A stretch of 64,000 nucleotides of DNA from assembly GCF_963576545.1 (NCBI RefSeq), contig NC_083647.1, positions 4,755,507 through 4,819,506 on the forward strand, written 5' to 3'. The DNA comes from Limanda limanda (taxonomy: Eukaryota; Chordata; Actinopteri; Pleuronectiformes; Pleuronectidae). Within the stretch, counting starts at the first letter, position 1. Each line of letters opens with the position of its first letter. Of this stretch, positions 58,412-64,000 are shown piece by piece. Below the pieces are notes generated by a model. It searched no databases, was not told where the DNA came from, and was given only the letters and a program-made list of their open reading frames with translations. Both the position numbers and the translations under genes were made by a program.

Positions 58412-58968
58412 ATGGCGTCCTCTGGGCCGCTGTCCCTGTCTCTGAGACAGGGCGTGAGGCTGGTCCCGCAGCAGGACATCTCGGTTGAGCAGGTGGTGTT
58501 GGCGGAAGGAGAGCAGGTGGGGTACGGGAACATCTCCTACGCCTCTCGTATGAACAAGGCGGTGGTGGTGTTTCTGAAGGAGCAGATTTTTGTAGGGCAG
58601 CTAGTAGAGAGCGGCCTGGTGATCCAGGACCAGCTCATCCAGATGTCCCCGCTGGCAGTGCCTTCCACCAGGGTCACTGTATCCGGGGTCCCCCCGTTTA
58701 TCTCCAACCAGGCGCTGGAGCAAGGGCTGAAGCACTTCGGGAAAATGGCGAGCGGGTTCAGACCAGTGACTCTGGGATGTAAAGATCACAAACTAACGCA
58801 TGTGCAGTCTTTTCGGAGACAGGTGTTCATGTTCCTGAGCTCCACCACCCAGACTCTGGATGTTTCATTCCGGGTAAAGCACGAGGACGGGGTTTATATG
58901 GTATATTCTAGCTCAGGGAATAGTAAATGTTTTGAATGTGGGGATGTGGGTCACAAGCGGATCTCCTG
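58412..58968 (+). pseudogene. LINE E ORF1, N-terminal 185 codons
   Basis: MASSGPLSLSLRQGVRLVPQ, QVGYGNISYASRMNKAVVVF, TRVTVSGVPPFISNQALEQG, LKHFGKMASGFRPVTLGCKD and KCFECGDVGHKRIS: the RNA-binding module plus the start of a zinc knuckle, ending in TGA just before the last Cys. This is the longest uninterrupted ORF1 frame in the array. Confidence 0.82.
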
Positions 58969-59477
58969 ACCCCGCAGACAGCATGCAGCGGGGCCCGCTG
59001 TGGCTGCTGTGGCTGCTGGGGGACAGGAGGCTGGAGCTCAGCGAGGCAGGCGGCTCCGCGCCGGCCGTAGGTGCTGCCGGGGGCCTGGTGGTCGAGTCCG
59101 CTGCTGGAGGCGGCTCGGTGTCACAGGTTAGCATAGCAGCACAAGTGAGCAATGGAGATATAGTGGTGGTCACGGGTGCTAGGGGTTCTATTGTGGTCAG
59201 GGATAAGGGTGGTAGCGGCCCGGTGGCCGGTGGCCCTGTGGTCGGAGATGGGGGTGTTAGCGGCCAGGCGGCAGGTTGCTCAGGGGTCGGAGATGCAGGC
59301 GTTAGCGGCCCGGTGGCAGGTGCCTCTGTGGTGGGGGATGGTTGTCATGGTGACGACGTGGATGCTGGTATGGACATGGACTCGGACTGTGAAAGCGGGT
59401 CAGTTGTAGACACAGAGCTCAACTGGACCCAAGTACTGGGGAGGGATGTGATTTCTGTGGTGACAGGGAGACTCTAG
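58969..59477 (+). pseudogene. LINE E ORF1 C-terminal linker joined to ORF2 tail
   Basis: Open frame rich in Gly, Val, Ala and Ser with imperfect ~20-residue repeats (GPVAGGPVVGDGGVSGQAAG, SGVGDAGVSGPVAGASVVGD), then the acidic DAGMDMDSDCESG. The repeats are typical of low-complexity ORF1 linkers. It ends at about 59443, where ORF2 C-terminal sequence starts in another frame. Confidence 0.65.
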
Positions 59478-59761
59478 AGCACCTAGTGGTGACTTGTCCC
59501 CGACTAGAGGTTTTATTTAGACAACTGCAGCAGTGGGTAGAGGCTCTGGGGGAGAATTTCTCTCTCCCTTTGTTTACCTTTGGGCCTAAATACAAAAAAA
59601 GAAACAGAAACGATCGTCCTGGTTAATTTCCTGTATGGTATAGCGAAACTGGCCACCTGGAAGAGCAGGAAGAACCAGATGTTGGGTTTAGGCTGGACAG
59701 ATGTTGTGAAGTGTATTAAAGGCTTTGAAGCAACTCACGTAAAAATAGAACACGCCTTCTA
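59443..59761 (+). pseudogene. LINE E ORF2 C-terminal Cys/His region
   Basis: CDFCGDRETLEHLVVTCPRL, then EALGENFSLPLFTFGPKYKK, and after a frame break LVNFLYGIAKLATWKSRKNQ; stop TAA 59759. Same C-terminal zinc-binding module as copies A-C. Confidence 0.8.
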
Positions 59762-59968
59762 AAGCCTGACCAGGAACCTGGAAGCTTTTACATCGCAGTG
59801 GGGGATCAGACAGGTTTTATGTTCAATAGGACGGTTCACTGATTCTTAATTTTTTAATTCTGTATGGGTGTGAGACAGTTTTCTTGTGTAAAATATGTTG
59901 TGATCGAAGTGTTATTTATTACGTTTATTTCATGAAATCATTTAAATAAAAGTTAACTTAAAAGTCAA

Positions 59969-62900
59969 AGTCTCTCTAACTGGTGCATTTTCTTTCTCCC
60001 CCTCTGGGTCCTGTTCCTCCCTCTTTCTCTGCCCCATCTATCAAACCCTCTTCCTCTCCACTGCGCCTTGCTGTCTCTCTTTTCCCGTCTCTGAGGCAGA
60101 GGTGTGAGTTCTTTCCTTCGGGAGCGTTTTGTTACCTGACAACACAAGAAGGAATAGATAAGAGGGGATGTGATAACCGATGAATTCGAATAAATGAATT
60201 GCTGAAATCTGAAGAGGGGAGTCAACAGAAAAAAGCAATGGAGGTAAAGAAAATCAAAACTAGATGCAGTTAAGTGACCGCACACATGCAGACACTCCTG
60301 TACTACCTCAGGCATGCACGTACCACCCAGTTTAAGTCTGTGCTCCAGAGTAAGATGGTGTTTTGGCCCAGAAGCTGTGACTAAATATAAAAAATATCAT
60401 GAAAGATGACGTGAAAAAATACAGTGTTGTGTTGATTAGATATTAATCAGGTGTAAAATGTTCAAATGAGTTTTAAGCTCAAAGGACTTTGAATCAGATT
60501 TGTTTTTCAAATCACATTTGGTCTGTACAGCCCCGATAACAAAGCTCAACCACCTTAATCCTCAGATACGGTGAGAAAAAACTTCCCCAAATTCTTTTTA
60601 ACAGTGTAAAAATGCAGAAACCTCAGAGAGAGTCACAAGTGAGGGATCCATCTCCCGAAACAGAAGTGCAGTACATCTCACGAGTTGCAGAGCACAACAA
60701 AATACTATTTACAACAGTTAAGTGAAAAGACAGTGTCTAACATTAATGGGGTGGTGTATTTATACAAAAGAAAAAGTCTGACAGAGATGAAACGACACTC
60801 AGAAAATTATGAAGCTAAACTCTGCTTAATTGTTGTAATTTGCACATCTGGACCACTGTGTTTGACAGTATGTTTGAGGGGATTATTTTATGCCGCCACA
60901 AGATGGCAGTCCTGTATAACTAATAAGTCACAGATTCAGCTATGAGGCTTTGGAAACAAATAAAATGGGACAGGTTTTAAAATCGGCCCAATATTGAACA
61001 AAATATGAAGATATAATCTAGCAGCTGATTTTGGGCCATCATTATGCTCCTAACATAACAACCAGGGCCTCGAAAGCACAGTTAAAACAATGAGGCTACA
61101 TCATCATGGTTACATTCTAATGATTAATAACCCTTTTTCCATTTGGACAATTATTAAATAAACTAGGATTGTTAAAAGAAAGGAATCACAAACCAAAAGT
61201 TTTTAAAGATTATGTGGTTGAAAAAAACATGTTGGTCTGTCATTGATGGAGAAGCTTATACATATATCAGATTGAATTTGAAATCCAAAAGAAAACTCTT
61301 CCTTAAATGACAGATGCTTCCTGTCTTTATCTCTAAAGAGACTTAAGGGATTAAAATTGGGCTGTAGGCCTTTATCACAGCAGATTTTAGATGTCATGGC
61401 AGAAAAAAACACATGTAATTAACATGTAGTAATGACAGTTTGACACTGAGCCAGGATGTACAACACCGACACCGTACACCAAAACAACTGCATGAACTTC
61501 CACCATCGTTAAGAGGAACATTCTCACATTCTATGATAACATAAATCCTGGTCCTTTTGTCAGTAATCAATAAATTCTGATTCAGCATGACTCCACTGTT
61601 GCTTATGGGAAACATCTGGAATAGACAAAGTGTTCAGGTAAGCCACGTGAGGGAAACTCAGTGGAGGCCACCAGTGGACAGGAGCAATAGAAACAAGACA
61701 ATTCCACAGTTGAGTCTGAAGCTTTGTTTTAATTTGTTAGTGTGTCGTGCGCAGAGAGTAATCATATAAAAATGACGAGAATACCCCGTAAAATAATAGA
61801 AAAATGACCACAAAGAGCTGTCTCATTATTTCTTATTCAAATTTTCTCTCCAATTCAGTCCTCCTTTCTCCCTTTTCTTGTACTTCTCTCCGTCCCTGCC
61901 TTTTCCTCCGGATCCCCTCAACTCGCTGATAATGCCAGGCTCTTACTCTCGCACCCCCCTTTCAATGATAGAGTGCATTGGTAACTTTAATCAGTTTTAA
62001 TAGTCAGAACTTTACTGAAATTAATGCACGGATCCCTGCACCTGTAACAACTTTAGCTTTTTTAGAGAAAAGCAGGGATGTATAGAAAATATAAGGACTT
62101 TTTTTACTGTGCCAATCCATCTTCTGCTCTTTTTACACTATATCAGGGATGTTACATTTAATATAACCTAGTAGATTCCCCGGCAGCTCAGGTCAGCCTT
62201 TGTACAGTAAAACCCCCAGAATGACCCCGCCTGAGGGTATTCCTCTATATGCAGGCTTGTCCCTGGATGGTATAAACCATTGCCCCCTCAGAATGACCCT
62301 TTTGGATATTAAATCCGCTTTATTCAGGCATGTTGTAGGACAGCCTGTGTATGGCCCCTGCAGCGATTATTGTTATGGTCACTAATTACAGTCAGGCAAG
62401 TCTCAAAGGCAGATCCTGTTTGCTGAGATGACCAGTGTGGCTCCTAAACTAAATATAATCGGGAATGTCCAAGGCCAGCCTTTTGATGACCATGTCAAGA
62501 TATGGTTCAAGGTACACTAGTTTTATTCAGCTGTGAGGGACTGTAAACAGCTCTGTGCTGAGGTCCCCAGGGCCAGCACAGCCCCCCCGGGATAGCACAT
62601 GAGCCAAATACAAGCACATCCCCTGGTAGCCTCTTTATATTATAGCACCTTTTAAGTATTAATACCAGGGCACCATGACATTGACTTTGTGGAATAATAT
62701 GGAAATGGTGTCCAAGACAGGGAAGGTCAGGAAACTTGATAATGTCACAGGGGATCTAGAATGGCACTTAGCAGTGGACATATACCACCGCCAAGGTCAA
62801 ACTATTCTACGTTCGTATTCAAGCTCTTGAAATAGAAAAAAAGGAGGTAATCTGGTATTCTGCAACAAATTGGACAGACTCAATGATAAATACATCAGAT

Positions 62901-63689
62901 TGGTTTAGTTGAAGATTCAGGCATACATTTTTCAGGAAAGGATGAAAATGTCTCAAAATGTTTAAGATGAAAAGATGAACTGCCCAGGTTAAATTTTAAC
63001 ATTACTTGGTGTAGGTAATTAAGATAATCTTTAAATGTTCTATCCCTTTTTTGTACTACATAAAATATGCCATTTCCAGGTCATATCGATTAGAAACCAG
63101 TGCTTTTAAACTTTTCAAACTCAAGCTACATCAACAGAAGAGGAAATGATTACATTTTAAGCAGCACACCCTGAAAATGCGTACATTTTATATCATGGCC
63201 ACGGTGGGATTTAGCAATAACTCATTTGTGTTTGGAGAGGAAACTTCCCACTTTTTTGGCATCAGACCAACATCACTTCTTAGTTTTCCCACCAAGCCCC
63301 TGAGGGAATGTCAAGGTAGCGGTGTTGTCATTCTTCACTTTCCTAAGCGAGGGACAAGAAATGTGATGCAGGGGGAGAAAGCGGCAGTGACAGTAATGGG
63401 GGGGATAATAGAGAAGGGAACATGAAACCCGGTCGTAGAATTGTGAAGAGGGGGACAAGAAAGAAAGAAGATCTAATAACCGTCTTCCTTCTCTACTTCA
63501 TCACGGCAATTGTATCATTAAAGCCAGCAGACAAACAGTAAGGTATGTAAATATGTGTATATACAAACATATGTTTTGTTAACTTTTATATTACTATAGT
63601 TATCGCGACTTCCTTTGATCTCGTCTCGCGATACTCACAAGTTCTCGCAAGATTAAATATTTGTATCAAAGGAGCGGTATGCAGGCATT
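59969..63689. other. Intergenic, no gene recognised
   Basis: Pyrimidine-rich at 59990-60110, otherwise AT-rich. A stretch at 62190-62600 is less AT-rich and lacks long frames. No exon, RNA gene or named repeat could be supported. Confidence 0.5.
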
Positions 63690-63826
63690 TTCTGTTTGTT
63701 TCTTTTTACGTTTGAAGGAATAGTCGCCATTTACTTCCATTACATTTACAAAAGTGTTATTTGGACTTCAGCCCCCTCCATAGGCATAGTGGTGAATTTT
63801 CATTATTGGGTGAACTATCCCTTTAA
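63690..63826 (-). repeat. Terminal fragment of a fish DNA-transposon-like repeat
   Basis: Ends TTCATTATTGGGTGAACTAT CCCTTTAA; in reverse TTAAAGGGATAGTTCACCC, a terminal sequence very common in fish repeats. Only one end is identified. Confidence 0.6.
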
Positions 63827-64000
63827 CGTATTTCATTGTCAACAGTTATGTAATTAGGCAACATAAAAAACTTTAAATTATGATCTTGTGTAATATCTAT
63901 CATTCTTAAATGGGCCATTCAGTATAACTTTTGTGACTTTAACAACAAGTGAATATCTACTTTTACCTAAATAGGATGCAAGGGCTTCATCCAGAATTTT

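Larger units (their letters stand above)
58290..59968 (+). mobile_element. Tx1-branch LINE copy E, internally deleted
   Basis: 5' UTR, ORF1 with ATG 58412, a Gly/Val-rich linker, ORF2 C-terminal region and 3' UTR ending AAATAAAAGTTAACTT (59945-59960). All of the endonuclease and reverse transcriptase is missing. It begins right after the tail of copy D. Confidence 0.83.

Noticed and set aside
62190..62600. Less AT-rich stretch as a possible conserved element or exon
   Set aside because: No splice-bounded frame or motif could be recognised; without a comparison it cannot be supported.

Overview
This window is nuclear DNA from a ray-finned (teleost) fish. It shows spliced vertebrate exons with GT/AG borders, a CpG-rich first exon, CA/TG microsatellites, and repeat families that I recognise as widespread in teleosts (Tx1-branch LINEs, L1, Copia, a chromodomain Gypsy, hAT elements and short nested interspersed repeats). 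Repeat family names rest on my recognition of the sequence; nothing was searched.

Region 1 (1-15.3 kb, minus strand) holds the only convincing host gene: a serine palmitoyltransferase large subunit, most like SPTLC3. Nine coding exons (1261-14991) can be placed to the base, and all junction phases agree. About three 3' exons lie beyond the left edge. The first exon lies in a CpG-rich promoter. The introns carry a MITE, several short repeats and, in intron 4, four repeats nested inside one another.

Region 2 (15.3-27.9 kb) has no recognised host gene. It holds an L1 copy with target-site duplications and a hAT inside it, a cleanly bounded non-autonomous hAT (perfect 16-bp terminal inverted repeats, 8-bp duplication), microsatellites, and a ~209-bp tandem repeat broken by a solo LTR and by a decayed GTF2IRD2-like hAT.

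Region 3 (27.9-60 kb) is a mobile-element nest. Five Tx1-branch LINE copies (A-E) lie head to tail, all on the plus strand. Copy A is split by an endogenous retrovirus-like element, by a Copia element and by a solo LTR. The Copia holds a hAT, and that hAT holds a 1.06-kb inverted-repeat element with a 9-bp target duplication, pieces of a histone H3 gene and of a RecQ-like helicase. Copy C holds a solo LTR. A second Copia copy, on the minus strand, sits between C and D. Copy D is split by a nearly intact 5.5-kb Gypsy chromovirus.

The two LTR families show their priming logic. The Copia copies have a primer-binding site matching the anticodon arm of initiator-Met tRNA. The Gypsy has a 10-nt match between its predicted RNA 5' end and the site next to the LTR, as expected for self-priming. 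Region 4 (60-64 kb) shows no gene, only a fragment of a fish DNA-transposon end. The best candidate for something undescribed is the histone H3/helicase-bearing element at 38138-39201.
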